Part shown: one piece after another, positions 23,736 through 35,800 of the stretch
How positions within the stretch are numbered: the stretch's first letter is position 1
Layout: every line of letters starts with the position of its first letter
Source: Opisthorchis felineus
Lineage: Eukaryota > Platyhelminthes > Trematoda > Opisthorchiida > Opisthorchiidae
DNA: 64,000 nt
Assembly: GCA_004794785.1 (NCBI GenBank)
Contig: SJOL01002117.1
Coordinates: 19,188 to 83,187, forward strand
Direction: 5' to 3'
The notes under the pieces: generated by a model
The model's input: the letters and a program-made list of their open reading frames with translations, nothing else
Told to the model about the DNA's origin: nothing
Databases searched by the model: none
Position numbers and translations under genes: made by a program

Positions 23736-23915
23736 AGCTTAAACCAAATTAGTGCGCAAATGAGTGTATTTATCGAATTCCGTACAATTTGGATTCACAT
23801 AGAACATAAATTCGTAGACTCGGCCTACCTGATGAACCAAAGAAGGACGAAATTGCTCGTGGGCTGTGGAGGGGTTTCCGACAACCTTATGGGTAGTGTT
23901 CCTTCAAGAAAAGAA
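23736..23915 (+). mobile_element. Family F1 repeat, copy A
   Basis: It begins AAACCAAATTAGTGCGCAAA, then GAGTGTATTTATCGAATTCC. This is the segment shared with 26855, 36518 and 41610, and it is followed by the hammerhead at 23822-23866. F1 may be a short non-autonomous element or the terminal region of a Penelope-like element, a group known to carry hammerheads. No F1 protein is visible. Confidence 0.6.
23822..23866 (+). ncRNA. Hammerhead ribozyme, F1 copy A
   Basis: Stem I GGCCTAC (23822-23828) pairs with GTGGGCT (23859-23865) over seven base pairs, two of them G-U. The core CTGATGA is at 23829-23835 and GAA at 23849-23851, followed by A52 and TTGCTC with the cleavage base at 23858. Stem I and the core are the best of the F1 set. 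Stem II (ACCAAAGAAGGAC) has lost most pairs and the stem-III palindrome is gone, so this copy is probably inactive. Confidence 0.6.
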
Positions 23916-26799
23916 AAAAACATTTCGTCTTATCAGAACTTTCCTACTTAGAACATAACTGCCAGCCATCTGGCTCATCTTCATTTGCTGATTTGCAAGC
24001 AGGCTAGAGCTATTGTCAGATGGCATTCTTGTTTACAGATGCCGAACTTTGGTGGAGCAACAACTTCAGCTACACGTCCAAACTGACCAAAAACATAGAG
24101 ATCACAAAAGTATTGTAAAACCACTGCTCCCAATCGTCGCTAAGCTGTGCGGCCTGACAGAATGAAGCTGACTGTGCTCTGTGAAGTACTACAACACATT
24201 TGCTCATAACTCCCAGCAGTACGGATTGATCAGTCCTTCGTGTATCTACAATTGTACAACTGTATGTATTCTACAAAATCCCGCAACCGCCAACACCTGA
24301 ATTGTACAGTTGTTCAGTAGGGGAACTATTTTATTGCTTGAACATGTTTCGTGAGTAAGTGGAATGGTTGTTGTACACTCCTGAGAACTCAACTGGTTCT
24401 CTTGAAATGCTGAAAATGCGTGTCTGTGTATCGTGCGCTGTTCGACTGCACGCACCTCATTGACAGAGTACCAACTTAAAAATCCGTAAGCTGGTCAGAA
24501 CTCGATACCGACAATGTGTCGTTGTTCCCATCTTGAGAAGCCGCCTGAGGTGAATGATCGAAATTAGCTTTCCCTGGAGAGTGGTATATCTTGGGTGGGT
24601 TGGTCTTTTCTGGGGAGGACATGCCTTTTTCACATTTTCTGCGTAATCTCAGTACTATTGATCACAACTACTGACATTCGTGAACGAGAAGGATCACTCT
24701 CAGGATGAAACAGGCGCACAGCATTCCACGTATTTTCAGTATAGTTCCACAGAATATTAATGTTGCCTCACAGAGCCAACCGACTTGATAACGTTTAAAA
24801 TACACACATCTATTGCGACAATTTCGTGTCAGTGGTTTCTTGAAACAACATAAACTCCAATATTTCACAAAGCAAGGTTCCTAAAATGAGTAACCGATAA
24901 CCTGTGATGATAACAGGCTATAAGGTAGGGTTGGGACGCCTCTGGTCTTCAGGCTTTTTGCAACTTACCAATGCGGCATTTGCGTTAATCAAAATTCTTA
25001 CTCCGATCAGCATCTGCACATTGTCCAGACGGTCCTCTAGTACATCCCCAGGCAGGAGAACAACCTGAAGCATCCCATCGGTAACGTTCTTCTCGTAACG
25101 TCCTCGTACACCTTTGCTTCTTACAACGAACTTCTTAATTGAACTGTATGTACACATTTGTGCAATCCAAATATACCTAAGTTGGCTCGTTGCAAATGGG
25201 TTTGTGCTCTCAGTAAACTATATTTCGTTGACCGAAGGCAATTTCGTGTGTACCACCTCGTTCTCTTGGTCACTGTTGGTCTGCAACGAGGACCCGACCC
25301 AACCAAAGACAAGAGGAACCCTGAACAACTTTCTGCGTGTTCCCTGATGGAAATCTCAAAGTGGTTTCTCTCTGGTCAGAAAAGGAGTGGCGCGTTGATG
25401 GCACAAGAGTATAGCTTACCAACTGAACGACTCAGGCCTCGATTAGGTTCGAGGCCTAATTTGAAGGCCTTCTTTTTCTTGATATAGTTTCAGGACTAAA
25501 TATACAAAAGATCCCTTGGTCTTTCACACCATTACAACTTATTCAGTTGACACACATGAGAGACTGGGGGCGTGGTGTAGCACATATGTAGCTAAAGGGA
25601 ATGTGTGTTGGTCATTTTGCCAACCACCACTGTAAAGCTATATACAGTTCCGCTCCTTAGGCCTTGCACCCAAACGTTTTCCTGCTGAGCGCGAAAACCA
25701 ACACAATACTTAGCTGTGGGTTAGTGGTCATCCTACTCAGATCCATAACACCAGCTTCCGTCATTTTCTAGCGTCGGTTTCGGGTGCTCCCCAACCAGCG
25801 CCTTCTCGGACATTTCACATGACAAATGCGTTTGATTTTGTTAAACTCACAAGCGCATATAGACATACGCACACATCCTACCTACCACCTATATCCGGTG
25901 AATTGATTTGCAGTCCGATATCATTTGAATGAGTCACAGAATCTGAGCTGGTTGTTTCGTTGCATTTGGCCTCACCACATTCGCTAACTAGACCTCATAC
26001 CCTAGTATAGTAGCGTTGGCCACATGCATCTGTGGCTGTTTCTGAAGACAACCGTAGATGGTTGCACACACGTGCACATCACATGATAAGACTCAAAAAC
26101 TACTGAAATTCGACCGAGCTATGAATCGCCTAGTTGGCAGCCCCACACCCCGTGCAATCAACAGCACGGGCATGGCATAGCCTCGACGCCGACAGAAGGA
26201 CAAACATAAGAATGAGAGGGCCCTACCCATCCCTATGGTGGTTGACGTTTTACTCGGTAGTTAACATGCACAAGCTTCATTCGTGTCTTCTTGTTGTCTG
26301 TCACTTGCAGCCATCACTGGTTTATGTAGCCGTCACTGCTACCACACGTCCACTCTATGCGGTTTCAGGTGGGCAAACTTGTGACAACTGTTCTCTAATT
26401 CACTCACTTGTTCACACAAACTTATACACACACACATCACGGGGATACAACGCATCCCTCAAACGATGACTCATGATGATCGTCCATTCGCCGGTTGGTT
26501 GGGCAGGGTAGGGCTGTGCGCCTCCAATCTGTCAGTCAATTCAAACTCGCTGTGTTGGATGCCTGATAGACTCGATGGTTTGTGTGACTGAATGAGGTCT
26601 TTATGCAGGGACATATCAGGATGTTCGTGTTTTGTTTACAGACATTCGCCAGACGCGCTTACACGAAAAAGATGACAACCCTTCACTGTATCAGTATCTG
26701 CGTTACCACGTCAACTAGCAGTGGAGTCGTAGCGTAAAGACGGTTTTGAATTTCCAAACCCCTCATTGACGACGTTATACACTACTCGTATGGTTGCTG

Positions 26800-26890
26800 A
26801 AAGATATCATAAACGACAGATTCAGATGGGTTCCAGGTGAGTCCCCCGTCTAAACTAAATTGGTATGCAAATGAGTGTATTTCGCTACCC
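26800..26890 (+). repeat. Family F1 fragment without hammerhead
   Basis: CATAAACGACAGATTCAG, TGAGTC, AAACTAAATTGGTATGCAAA and GAGTGTATTT follow in the same order as in the F1 copies at 23501-23780 and 41566-41635. Homology fades after about 26885, before the ribozyme region. Confidence 0.55.
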
Positions 26891-27035
26891 TCATTGATGA
26901 CTTTTAAGAACGTTCCCGAATCCAGGCTCACCAACTGCTTGGCCCAACAAACAAGTAAATTCGTATTCACATAACTTTAGTCTGAACAGTCCCGCTCCTG
27001 TCCTGACACAATTATTCTGGTGAGTTCATACCAAA

Positions 27036-27140
27036 AGGGGAAAGCACTGGACTCGAGTTCCTCTCTTATTAGAGAAGTGCAAAACACTGGCCATGCTGGA
27101 GTTTGAACTTCGGATATATATTCAAGCCGAGCTTTTTACC
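27036..27140 (-). mobile_element. Family F3 SINE: tRNA-like head with damaged hammerhead tail
   Basis: The minus strand has a tRNA-like head, GCTGGAGTAGTGGTAAAAAG with box B-like GAAGTTCAAACTCC, then GCACT, a stem-II-like TCTCTAATAAGAGA, GGAA, the perfect palindrome ACTCGAGT, cleavage base C and CAGTGC. The CTGATGA core is deleted, so it cannot cleave, but the palindrome and stem I strand are intact. Related copies lie at 49273 (plus) and 49870 (minus). Confidence 0.6.
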
Positions 27141-27654
27141 ACTACTCCAGCAGTGCATACTGGCCGTATATGAATCATCACGTTTGAACAGGTGAACCTG
27201 TCCACGCTTGGGTATTCTGAATGGTTTACCTGACATCTCGTTTGACCCACCTGTCAGGGTTTCCCAGACAATTTGAAACCTGTAACCATCTACAACCAAA
27301 CACGTAAACGTTCACGCTACTCACGAAATGTAAGTAGCCATCGTCATCATTATCACCCATAAATCACAGCAACATACCGGCAACAACCACTAGACGCTTA
27401 ACTGCCACATACTAATGAGGAAAGAATGTCGTTCCGTAACCTGTATAAATATCCTTCGAAAATCCCTCAGTAAGCCCACACTACCAACAATCTATAAGTA
27501 GTTCAGAGGGATGAAAAATTAGCATAACTTTTGACACCATCTGCGAAGTCATCACTCGAAGATCCATTAGATACGTGACCACATGAACTGGATTCCGAAA
27601 TTGAAGGATGAGTGCCGCTCTTTCCTGTCTAGGTGCGAATTAATCACCGACAGT

Positions 27655-27815
27655 CAGCCTCTCATGGCCGAACGGTTGTGCCCAAACTACTAGCCGAGAG
27701 GCCGCGGATTCGAAACTACCTGGATTTTCTTGAGATATGCAGTCCTGATGATTTCCAATAAGGATGAAACGGCTGTACAGCGTTGGTCAGTTTTCCAGCA
27801 TAAATTTGTTTCAAT
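27655..27815 (+). mobile_element. Family F2 SINE, copy b
   Basis: The head reads CATGGCCGAACGGTTGTGCC, then CTAGCCGAGAGGCCGCGG and ATTCGAAACTACC. It is the tRNA-like part shared with 13925-14190 in the opposite direction. The tail at 27739-27784 carries the hammerhead-like fold. The 3' portion (GGTCAGTTTTCCAGCATAAA) also resembles the other copies. Confidence 0.65.
27739..27784 (+). ncRNA. Hammerhead ribozyme in F2 copy b
   Basis: CTGATGA (27745-27751), 14-nt stem II, GAA (27766-27768), then ACGGCTGT and cleavage base A (GUA at 27775-27777). Stem III pairs A-U, C-G, G-U and G-C without a loop. The core is intact. Stem I has lost most pairs in this copy and stem II has mutations, so activity is unlikely. 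Confidence 0.55.
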
Positions 27816-27966
27816 TAGAGAACGAAATCTCCACTTAAAACTCCAAAATCTCCACACACTCCCAACATGTGAGTATGTCAGAGCAGGACAACATCAGCGG
27901 CATTAAATCAGCATCCTTCCCGAACCTCACCCAATACAAGTCCAGAGCACATCTGTAGACGAACTT

Positions 27967-28060
27967 CTGCTAGGCAATCCGACTGGAAGGTGACATTATG
28001 CGGGCCACTGGGTTCGGTTATTTGCCGTGGACTGCAGGGTTTCCAGATATGTGCAAGGAA
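27967..28060 (+). repeat. Unclassified dispersed repeat, copy 1 (partner near 58418)
   Basis: The series GCTAGGCAATCCGACTGGAA, GTGACATTATG, GGCCACTG, TTCGGTT, CTGCAGGGTTTCCA and GTGCAAG recurs in the same order at 58418-58520, with about 25-30 percent difference by eye. There is no coding or tRNA-like feature. It could be the tail of a larger element. Confidence 0.45.
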
Positions 28061-28403
28061 CATCACATGTGCTCTAGTCAAGAAAGTGCGAAGAGACCGC
28101 AACATTCAGTTTGATTTTACGTTGTTGTGTCAAGATCTGTCACCGGCGAACCTTTTGTCAGCACTATTTTAGAGCTGAAAACAAAGCTTCCTTTGATAAT
28201 TAGTCTTATCCCGAACGCAAAATATCGCGTCAGGTTATGTGTGAGAAGTCATCACCTTAGAAGCCGATCAAAATTAGACGACGTGATGCAGATCCACCAT
28301 TGTGGGGAGAAAGTTAAATCCTGTGTAAGTGCAGGTTAACCACGCAGTTAATCAGCTCAAAAAAAATTGGGGGTACGAATGTACTCTGGAATCCAGGGGA
28401 CGT

Positions 28404-28448
28404 GCACTGCTAGTGATTTCCGTTAGGGATGCACCATATGTACAATAC
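28404..28448 (+). ncRNA. Hammerhead relic, family F2, with variant stem-III palindrome
   Basis: GCACTG (28404-28409), CTAGTGA in place of CTGATGA, 14-nt stem II TTTCCGTTAGGGAT, GCA in place of GAA, then CCATATGT, cleavage base A and CAATAC. Stem III keeps C-G, A-U and U-A as the palindrome CATATG, so both partners of the inner pair differ from the F2 consensus CAGCTG. The core is mutated at several essential places, so it is inactive. The upstream tRNA-like head is not clear. Confidence 0.45.
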
Positions 28449-30740
28449 TTCTCTATTTTTGAGGAAGAAGTTCAATGCATAAACAGACGAGATTAGGATT
28501 ACCAGCCTATTAAAAACCCTTAACGAGGGAGAGAGGAAGAGAACCAAAATGTCTTTAAACGCGAGGCTGAGGATATATGTCCACATACCCAAGGTTGATC
28601 AATATGGTGTTTCATTTGTAATTTGCAGGAATGGAACATTTTATTGTTATCAAAATCGCTGCCTATGTGAGCACCAGAGCTGTCAAAAGGCGATAAGGCC
28701 CATTTTCTGCAGCTGTCCTGGTGATTGGTTTTGCAATCCAAGTCGTTCGTATCACCGAACGACTTACTTTCATCCGGACAGCGTCACCCTTGTCGTTCGA
28801 GTAGACAGTTGACCTCCCTCTTCCTCGGGTGATTTTCTAGCAATCCTGGGTGTGCGCTTAAAATGTGAGTGATATCTTCCCCGGCAAACGAGTTTGGTGT
28901 TGCCTAACTCGGAAACCTGGCCGGATCCGTCGTGCTGCAAACAACTGCAACCTCACCATGAAGACAGTCTTGCTTAAGGTTACCTGTGGGTTTTGCTTTT
29001 CGTATGTCGCTATAAATTCACCACCTCGATATACGTCATCAGTCACCAAAATAGGGTCTCTTATTCCATCCAGGTTGTATGATTCAAGGCGTCTTGGTTT
29101 GAATGAAGCTGTGTCCCACTCCCAACGAATGCAATCTAGATTTTGCGTTTAACCTGCACCGCTCAAGTCACCCTTGCTGTGATTCAGATAACTGATTTCA
29201 GTTGAGTGCTGACGTACATTTTAAACCCACCAAGTTCACCAACTCCGGTCGCTTCATATCGTTCATTTGGAGCGTCACTATTTCGTTCACTGCAGAGGAA
29301 GTTTGCGAACAGAATAAGCTTGCATTGATTCACCTTTACCTCCACCATGAACTGCCATTTTGGCTCCAGCCAAATTCAATCATCACAGAAATCGACTGAA
29401 GAAGTTTTGATATCCAGTCAGATGTGCAAGTCTGTCACTCTCGTTCACCTGTAGTCGGAAGCGTGATCATCCTCAGTAGGTCTGTTACTGATTCACCGCC
29501 ATCATCGGCTCGCTACATTTTAGCTGAGTATCCTAGCGACAGAGTGAGAAGGAAACCCGAAGGAACCAGCTCACTGACTCACCCACGCCATAACCCAAAA
29601 CTCATTTGGACTTCATGTGCAGGCCCAGTGACTCGAATTTACTGTGATGTGAGTACAGAAATACCTAAATTATTACAAAAGGCTGCCGCAGCCGTCAACG
29701 ACAATCTACTGCGTTCATTGTCAGTTTAATGCACCTGGTTGAAACGCTACTTTCTTCATTCTTCATCTTAGTGGTACCAGTATCAGGACAGTTCTCAGAT
29801 ATTTCACCTCCATGTTTATTTCAATTCTGTGGAAAAAAAGTGCCATTGCTGTAGGAACGAGAGTTTGTACCTCCCATGGGAGGTACAGAATATAACGATC
29901 TTGTTGAATCCCCAGGGTGCTCTTTCTTCCAGGGGGACACTGTATACGTACTCCCACTTTACTTAGTCTATGTGACAGGAAGTCAGCAGAAACCCGGAGG
30001 GAAGTTGAGATTCTGTCCCCGCAAACACGGTTGTTGAAAAAATCATAATTTTATGTGAAAGCGGAATCTTTCATATCACCCCTTTTGGCATTCTCCTCCT
30101 CTTTCCTCTCTCAGACAAATACAAAATGATTGTGTATCCCTCTAGGGATGTACCGGTGTAAATAATTAAAGACCAGCAGAATGGATTGGACGGGGTGAGA
30201 ATAATCTATTAAAAACAGAAATATCTGTCTTGGATGTAGAATTAGTTTGATGGCTCATCTGTGGATACGAAGGCTTCTTGTAAAAACTAAACAGGATAAC
30301 AGGGTAATAAAGAAAAGTATGGGAAAAAGCACTTTGAATTACAAATCTGGGAGGTAACATTGGAAAGTATCTAGACATTCTGTTGGTATTCACACAGCTG
30401 ATCATACGACAAACATTGGCTTTTGATCAGATGACAGTCCATGTGTTCGCCGCTCGAGGTAGTTGGCTTGATCAACAGCCAATAAACTCACCCTAGCTAT
30501 CTGTATTGAGACATATGGCCCACATACGGACAACAGTCGAACAATTTTCCCAAAACAGTGCCGCCCGCGAAAAGAAACCGATACATCTTCTCACATGACT
30601 GTTTTCACTTGGGCGTAGTGAAATTACGCATGGTTCCAAATGTCTCCTAGACTTGGTGAACGAAACGCAAGTAGCCGTTGGATGTTTCAAAAGAGTTTGC
30701 CAGGCTGATGAACACTTCATTTAGACAGGAGATAATACTA

Positions 30741-30756
30741 TATATATATATATATC
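30741..30756. repeat. (TA)n microsatellite
   Basis: A short uninterrupted TA run in unique intron sequence. Confidence 0.8.
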
Positions 30757-31019
30757 CTTTATAACGACCACGTCCCTATTAGTGACCTTCTCAAAGAAAC
30801 TTTGCAGATCCGAAAGAAAGTGTATGGATTTGTAAACTGACATACTGGGCTAATAAAAGGATTGCTCATCGGTGAGGTCACAGTCTCACGAATGAATGCT
30901 GTGCATGAGTGAGGTTCAGACGGACGATAACCAATCGCTTATCGATAACAGAGAGCTTATTCGTGTAGCCACCAGGGCAAACAGAAGCCTCGTGGTTGTA
31001 TTGCATTTGAGCACCAGTA

Positions 31020-31070
31020 CGTATTACTGGTGTATTGCTGTTAATGATGATGATGATGAATGAACGCTCA
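31020..31070 (+). mobile_element. RTE 3' tail remnant
   Basis: GGTGTATTGCTGTTAATGAT followed by a (GAT)n run has the form of the RTE 3' termini at 3705-3744 and 14843-14880 (TGTTGCTGTC then TGATGATG). Only the last few dozen bases are present, a typical extreme 5' truncation. Confidence 0.4.
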
Positions 31071-32454
31071 GAAGGAGACCGGGGATGCAGTCGTTTTGAC
31101 GAAATTATGTGTCGGATGTGAAATTTTTCGTGTTTTACAGAGCTGGACTACTTTTCGTCCCTTTTTGTTTTCATTTATTTACTTACTTACTTATTGAAAT
31201 TGTCACACCCAGTTGGTGTTTTCATCTCATTTTATTTACTTTTATGAAGAGCGTGGCAGGATTGACGAAATTGACAGTGTGTATGGTAGTTTGGCGGATA
31301 CAACCTAGACTGGTTAAACCAGAATAGATTGCTCATCCTTCTTTCTGTAAGGTATCTCCTGTTACTGATAACTACATGCTAGTATTCCGCTTGTACGATT
31401 CCTTGTAAATAATGTAACACATTCCCTGACTTTCGTTTATCAACCATTCTCACTAGCCTAGTTTCGGCAGACATCGTGCAACCGACCAGTTGTAGCGAGG
31501 TGCCATCATTAAATTGTAGTGCACAGTTTGGTGTAGGTATGCTCAAGCTACCATCTGAACAGGTCGCCACCGCCTTGTTCTTCCAGAAAACGATGGGGTA
31601 GATTATAGACCTCTTTGGAGTGAACGGGTTTGTCCATTCAAGGGGATCCATCTTCATATGTGGTTTTCTGCACTTTTAAGCCAGCTCTAATCAATTCCCT
31701 TCCGGTCTTTGAATCCATAAAGTGTAAACACTTGGGAAGTCAGCCCTAATGTCAATATTAGTCTCACGCTATGGAGTTTTGTGTGTGCTCCTCCAATAGT
31801 GGCCGCTCGAAATATTCCGAAAAATCCACTCTTCTTGTTGACTTAACGTCGTTCGACACAACGATTTTCCATGGCAAACGACAATACTGCAGCTGACCTT
31901 GCCTGACTTTTCAATGTGAATCATCGGATGTTACACTGTCATACAGTGGGGCAATGGTTTTAGGGGAAGTTTGAACAGAAAGAATGCCAAGTGTGTCAGA
32001 GAATGCGATTGTATCATGCCTAGTATCAACATGTTTTAAAACACATCTATTGCAACCATAGGTTTTTCACCTACAGCCATTAGGCCAATACACAAATAAT
32101 ATGAAGGCTTTAAGGAAAGACGAAATTCCAATGGAGTTGGTGGATGGAATCACTCGATAAAGTTGCTCTTCAAGTTTGAGAGCTACTTGCGGCTCACTGT
32201 TATAGTCACTTCGATCTAAGTAACTGCATGGCTTGTATCTTCGTGCAGCCGTCTCATAAGTCACGGCACAAATTTCTCCGGTTAGCCATTTTCTTCCAGA
32301 GTTCCGGAGATAAGGTCTAGTTCTGCATCCAGCATGTTGAGCCCTATAGGCTAGAAGCATGAATAAGTTTGCTTGCACTGTACATCAGAAGAACTCGGGT
32401 AATTCGGGAAATTCGATCGAAATTCCGTCCCATAAGTGAAGGCAGTTTGTGCCG

Positions 32455-32690
32455 CAGAGCCGAGAAGCACTGTACAATTGTCTTATCCTGGTTGAGAATC
32501 ATCAGTGGTGTGCATCTCACAAATCTCTACGAGGATTCGAACCCGTCTCCTCCCGACTAGTGGCTGATCAGCAATGTGACTTACGCGCAATTGTCCCTCA
32601 CTCACGCAATTCACATCATGTGGTCACGTGTTGACTGACTTCACAAGTGACGACTTCTCAGATGGGACGTTCACGCAACTTGCGTGAATA
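32455..32690 (-). mobile_element. Family F2 SINE, copy d, with hammerhead relic
   Basis: It carries the F2 tRNA-like box B region (GGATTCGAACCCGTCTCCTC on the plus strand) and the flanking segment with TGGCTGATCAGC, TCACTCACGCAATTCACATC and GTGTTGACTGACTTCAC. These are shared with 13981-14190 and 42190-42400. Its hammerhead part (32467-32511, minus) has CTGATGA at 32499-32505, a 14-nt stem II, a mutated GAA (AAG), the palindrome ACAATTGT and CAGTGC. Confidence 0.6.
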
Positions 32691-32694
32691 CCCT

Positions 32695-32800
32695 TCTTTC
32701 GAGACATCATAGATCTTTTTGAGGTGCGTACTGCTGATGATTCCCAACAAGGATAAAACAGCTGTAGAGTACTTCTCAGCTTTTCGGCTTAGGGTGACTT
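32695..32800 (+). mobile_element. Family F2 tail, copy c, with hammerhead
   Basis: Stem I GTACTG region (32728-32733), core CTGATGA (32734-32740), stem II TTCCCAACAAGGAT, AAA in place of GAA, then the perfect palindrome ACAGCTGT (32758-32765), cleavage base A (32766) and GAGTAC. Stem I pairs at five of six places. The G12 to A change should abolish activity. No tRNA-like head is attached. It faces away from copy d, so the pair form a broken inverted arrangement. Confidence 0.6.
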
Positions 32801-35800
32801 CACTTACATCCGACGGGGGTCTGCTGCTGCTGTTGATCTTAGGTAGTTTTACCGTGTTTGCCCGGTAAAACCTCTGTTCTCTATCACGTTCTCGAGGACG
32901 GTGCCGTAAACGAAACTACCAGATAGAAACTGGTTCTTGGACGTGAGGACCCTAACTTCCGACAACCATGCCTTGGCAGTTAAATGCGCTGTTTTTGTAA
33001 TTGGAATGCTGACCCACCCGCATTCGTTACAGTGACACTCCAATTTCCCGTCACATGCGACCTTCTTCTTCTCATGGTGCTGTTGTTCGAAAGGTGAGCG
33101 AAGTTTTGTAGCAAAATACCGTTCTGAGAGTGTGGACCCACGAGGAACGTGGTTACTTGAGTGGAAACTACTGAGAGTTTTAAGTCACTGGAGCATCATG
33201 CAAGGGTTTCTAGGGTCTTGTCAGTCGTCCATACACATTTTGAAGTGCACCGCATACTTAGAGAACGGGTGGTTATTCTTATTTTGGAGATTCAGAAAGC
33301 GAGGTGGGGACAGAAATAAGCCATACATAATGCTAACGAATACTGCTCAACCAGCTGGCTAACCTAATAGGATTGTCTTGAAAGCGAGGTAGAAGAAACA
33401 GTCTCCCTGACGGATGAATCAAGTGCGAGTTTCACTATCTGCACCAAGAGAAGACTACTGCGCCTTTGTGCAGTTCGATCAAAAGCCTGCTTTCGAAGAG
33501 AGACCACGTCCCAAAAAGGGCCAAAAGGACACTATCCCCGTAGTGGTGCTTCCTTTTCGACTTGATTATTGTAGTTGTTCACCGCTTCGTTGATTGTGGC
33601 TAGGTAAAATTTTGGCGGAAAGATACCTCACAGCTTCTGTACAGAACATGGTAGCTCTAGCGCAAGTCAACCACAAACACGTCAATTGCCGTTTGTCCAG
33701 TAGCAAAGCAGCGAACAAGTTCATAGAGCAGGTTAGATTTCGCACGGACCGGGACTTCATGAATCGTCTGAATCTGTTTTCAACTCCGATGTATCTACTG
33801 CACTTACTGAAGACGATTGTTCCAAACATTTGAGATATATATTCCGATATCCAGTAGCGGCGACGTGTTACCAACCAATTCGAAAGTATCATTTCTACTT
33901 CAAGTGGGAAAAGGTGCATCTCCTGTCCTCATTGTCCCCTGGCTCCACAGGTGCTGACGGTTGAACATCCACCATGCCCGAGGATCTAAACCAACATCTC
34001 TGTGCCACTGGATTGCAACAGGCATTTCGTCAGAACAACCACAAGATGTATCCAAATCAGTCGTAATGAGCACGTGTGGGCAAAGGTATGGCGTGCATCC
34101 ATCCACAACTGTCCCACAGCCAGAACAGAACCGGACCACTTAGTTTGTTGTGCAAAAGGACATGATAGTAACCCTGTTTACAGACAAAAGGAGGTTGCCA
34201 TGTCCGCATTAGTATCCAGACTACATGTGAACTGGTAAGCTGAGTCATACAACGGGTGGTATGGGCGCACGTCGCGATCACGTGTAGGGGGAGGGGCATG
34301 ACTGGTGTATATAGGCACATCCATCTGATATCTTTTTCCCTCCTGTCCTATCGTAAAAAGCTTAGTCATATAGCAGAGCAGTTGCTGTTGCTGCGATAGG
34401 GGACAGCATTTGCCATTCATTCACACATATCCACACCTACCTTGGACGTAAACTCGGGACACACTAAAGCATAACAATTAACTCATGTTTTTAGTCTAAC
34501 TGACTAATTTGCAGCGTCTTTCCCACAGTCATGTCGACATCGCTTTGTACCTTACCCAGTTGACTTACCCTCCCCCCTCACACACATGAACGCATTTCCG
34601 GCGTTCGTACAATTAAGGCCACGGTATATTGAGACCACTCTGTCTATTTGTCATATTCCGTTTTCGTTGGCCGCACGATTGTGTTGCTGTGCCGCGCGCA
34701 AATTTTGTTCGTCGCGCACTTTTTTGTCCTGCGAACCATTCATCTTTCAAACTATCTCTACACTATTCACAAGTAATTAATGATTCTTTCACCGCCCTTA
34801 CTTAGCTGTCCTACGGTCCAGCTACCTGTTTGTTCTCACAAGAGCCTAAATCGCTGTTATTCATTCTTCTTTTCTTTTCATTCAAAGAGCGGTTTCTCCT
34901 TTGCCGGAATGAGACATCTCCTTTACATGTGGGTTGGTTAGCCCAACAGTAGTAGATAGATGTGTCTGGATTACTCAGATCTAATGACGAATGGTCTATG
35001 CCCAGTGGGATGCTGTCATATTTCTACGCGCCTAGAAATACAGTTATCATCTCAAAGTGTCCCAGAAACGAGTACTTTGAGGTTGCCGGGGTATAAACCC
35101 TCCCCTTCTGGAGAAGGGAAGGGCAAGAAAATTGTGCATTCTGGCAGAACCAGTCTCAAGGAGTAGTTCTTGCTTCAGTGGAAACGGAGGTTATGGTCTT
35201 AGAAGTAGCTGAGGTCATTGGGACTCTTGTTCAAAACCTTGGTACGCAAAGGTACCTCCGCATTTGGACTGTGACTTTTTGCGAGCAATCTCAAATATGT
35301 AAAGTCCTCAACCTCAGCAACATAAATCGACTGCGAACGATGATAGGTCTTCGGCGTCAGTGTTCAACCAACTGAGAACACAGTCAACAGGGGATTTAAT
35401 GCGTCAAACAATATTTCAACTCAAGCAGTTGATTCAGTTCTTCATCTGGTTAAGGCTTCGTATCACTTGTTCTAAGAAATGATAGGTACCATTTCAAACT
35501 AACTCATTCGAATACTGATAGAAACTAAAGTGACGAGCCAACTGATGTGGTCCTTTATTTTACCAAGCGTTGACGACAAACCTACGTGGGGAATCATTAA
35601 AATGACTTCAGTAGAGTTCTTTAGATTAATGACGCAACCGAACTCAACACAGTGTCACCATTTATTTTGCCAGATTCTCCGAAGCTTGATTGATCCATTT
35701 CTTTCGAGGTCTCCTTCCTTCTCTAGACTCATTATGAAAGAGGCACTCCTTGAGTTCGACCAAGCGGACATAAACACTTATTAGTCTCTCTCTTATCTAG

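Noticed and set aside
24918..25487. Overlapping frames on both strands
   Set aside because: No homology recognised and the lengths are what chance gives in an intron.
26134..26469. 111-residue plus-strand frame
   Set aside because: Its composition is that of simple intron sequence (CACACA-rich end), with no motif.
30131..30160. TATCCCTCTAGGGAT hairpin followed by ACCGGT
   Set aside because: It recalls F1 and F2 pieces, but CTGATGA and GAAA are missing and the spacing does not fit.
33566..34139. Two minus-strand frames (117 and 79 residues), one Cys-rich
   Set aside because: No recognisable motif, no start or splice context, and the frames overlap each other and plus-strand frames.
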